This document shows positions 63,836 through 64,000 of a stretch of DNA of 64,000 nucleotides, in pieces. Source of the stretch: a candidate division WOR-3 bacterium (lineage in GTDB: Bacteria > Hydrothermota > Tepidihabitantia > Tepidihabitantales > CAIPLT01); contig JBDRUV010000001.1 of the NCBI GenBank assembly GCA_039801505.1, positions 124,001-188,000 on the forward strand, given 5' to 3'. A program made the position numbers and the translations under genes. The first letter of the stretch is position 1. Each line of letters opens with the position of its first letter. Below the pieces are notes generated by a model. That model saw only the letters and a program-made list of their open reading frames with translations. It made no database searches and had not been told where the DNA came from.

Positions 63836-64000
63836 AGCTCAAAGTTAATTACAACTGATCAAAGTTCTCGAGGTAACTTAGGATATCATGGAAAAGTTCT
63901 GAGCCTTCGATATCTAATAATGGTCGCCTTATAAGCTTCTGATAACTGGCTTATAATATAAACTCTAGGCTCATAATAAACACTTTAAGACCGTCCCCTA

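Noticed and set aside
63836-64000. Minus-strand reading frame at the right edge ending SYLENFDQL
   Set aside because: It looks protein-like for about 33 codons but has a TAA upstream in frame and no start signals; at most a small gene remnant.

Overview
The window looks like a chromosomal piece of an uncultured, moderately AT-rich, diderm bacterium. It carries an outer-membrane type IX secretion translocon (SprA), a gingipain-family C25 protease with a C-terminal sorting domain, several beta-barrel-like proteins, a full-length bacterial 16S rRNA gene and MEP-pathway isoprenoid genes. The gene mix reminds me of candidate phyla around the FCB group, such as WOR-3/Stahlbacteria. That placement is inference; the 16S gene at 33365-34919 would settle it.

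Layout. 1-3379: a partial GT39-type membrane glycosyltransferase, a small ORF, an HD-domain protein, glyQ and a PD-(D/E)XK-like protein. 3385-6842 (minus): a BatA-like protein, a DUF58 protein and a catalytically degenerate archaemetzincin. 7280-13187: a TetR-controlled envelope operon (RND/MMPL transporter, LolA-like protein, beta-barrel protein, TPR protein). 13203-20050: a type III CRISPR-Cas locus (cas6, a Cas10/Csx11-like large subunit, a Cas5-like RAMP, a small subunit, Cas7, cas1, cas2 and an 8-repeat array), flanked by two near-identical copies of one promoter. 20050-21084: selD, whose catalytic residue is encoded by an in-frame UGA followed by a strong hairpin, so it is probably a selenoprotein; an ORF caller truncates it. 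21081-23517 (minus): a PTS EIIA-like protein, HPr kinase, a hibernation factor and a lipoprotein-like protein. 23571-24180: a decayed 12-bp-repeat glycine-zipper ORF. 24181-30200: tRNA-Asp, a membrane protein, TspO, TsaE, thiolase, crotonase, radical SAM and a PHA-type regulator. 30319-33201: tRNA-Val, a BCAM0308-like zinc protein, groES-groEL and FmdB. 33249-34953: an orphan 16S rRNA gene with its own processing stem. 35016-38230: a thiol/iron-sulfur membrane operon. 38235-39305 (minus): ThiD2-ThiE. 39631-51992: a long operon degP-nfeD-folD-ispA-dxs-sprA-comEA. 52317-57610: ispF, rhomboid, a transaldolase-like aldolase, transketolase and an aminotransferase. 57616-63835: the C25 protease, an EF-P variant, a permease and a HAD phosphatase.

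Expression. Most promoters read TTGAC(A/T/C), 16-17 bp, then a TATAAT-like box. At about a dozen genes the -10 box lies only 5-13 bp before the start codon and no Shine-Dalgarno sequence fits, so these mRNAs should be leaderless or nearly so. Genes with longer leaders have clear AGGAGG sites. This rule corrects several starts (permease, TetR, lipoprotein-like gene, selD). A boxA-like antitermination site precedes both the 16S gene and cas1-cas2-array, suggesting that Nus-type antitermination protects both transcripts.
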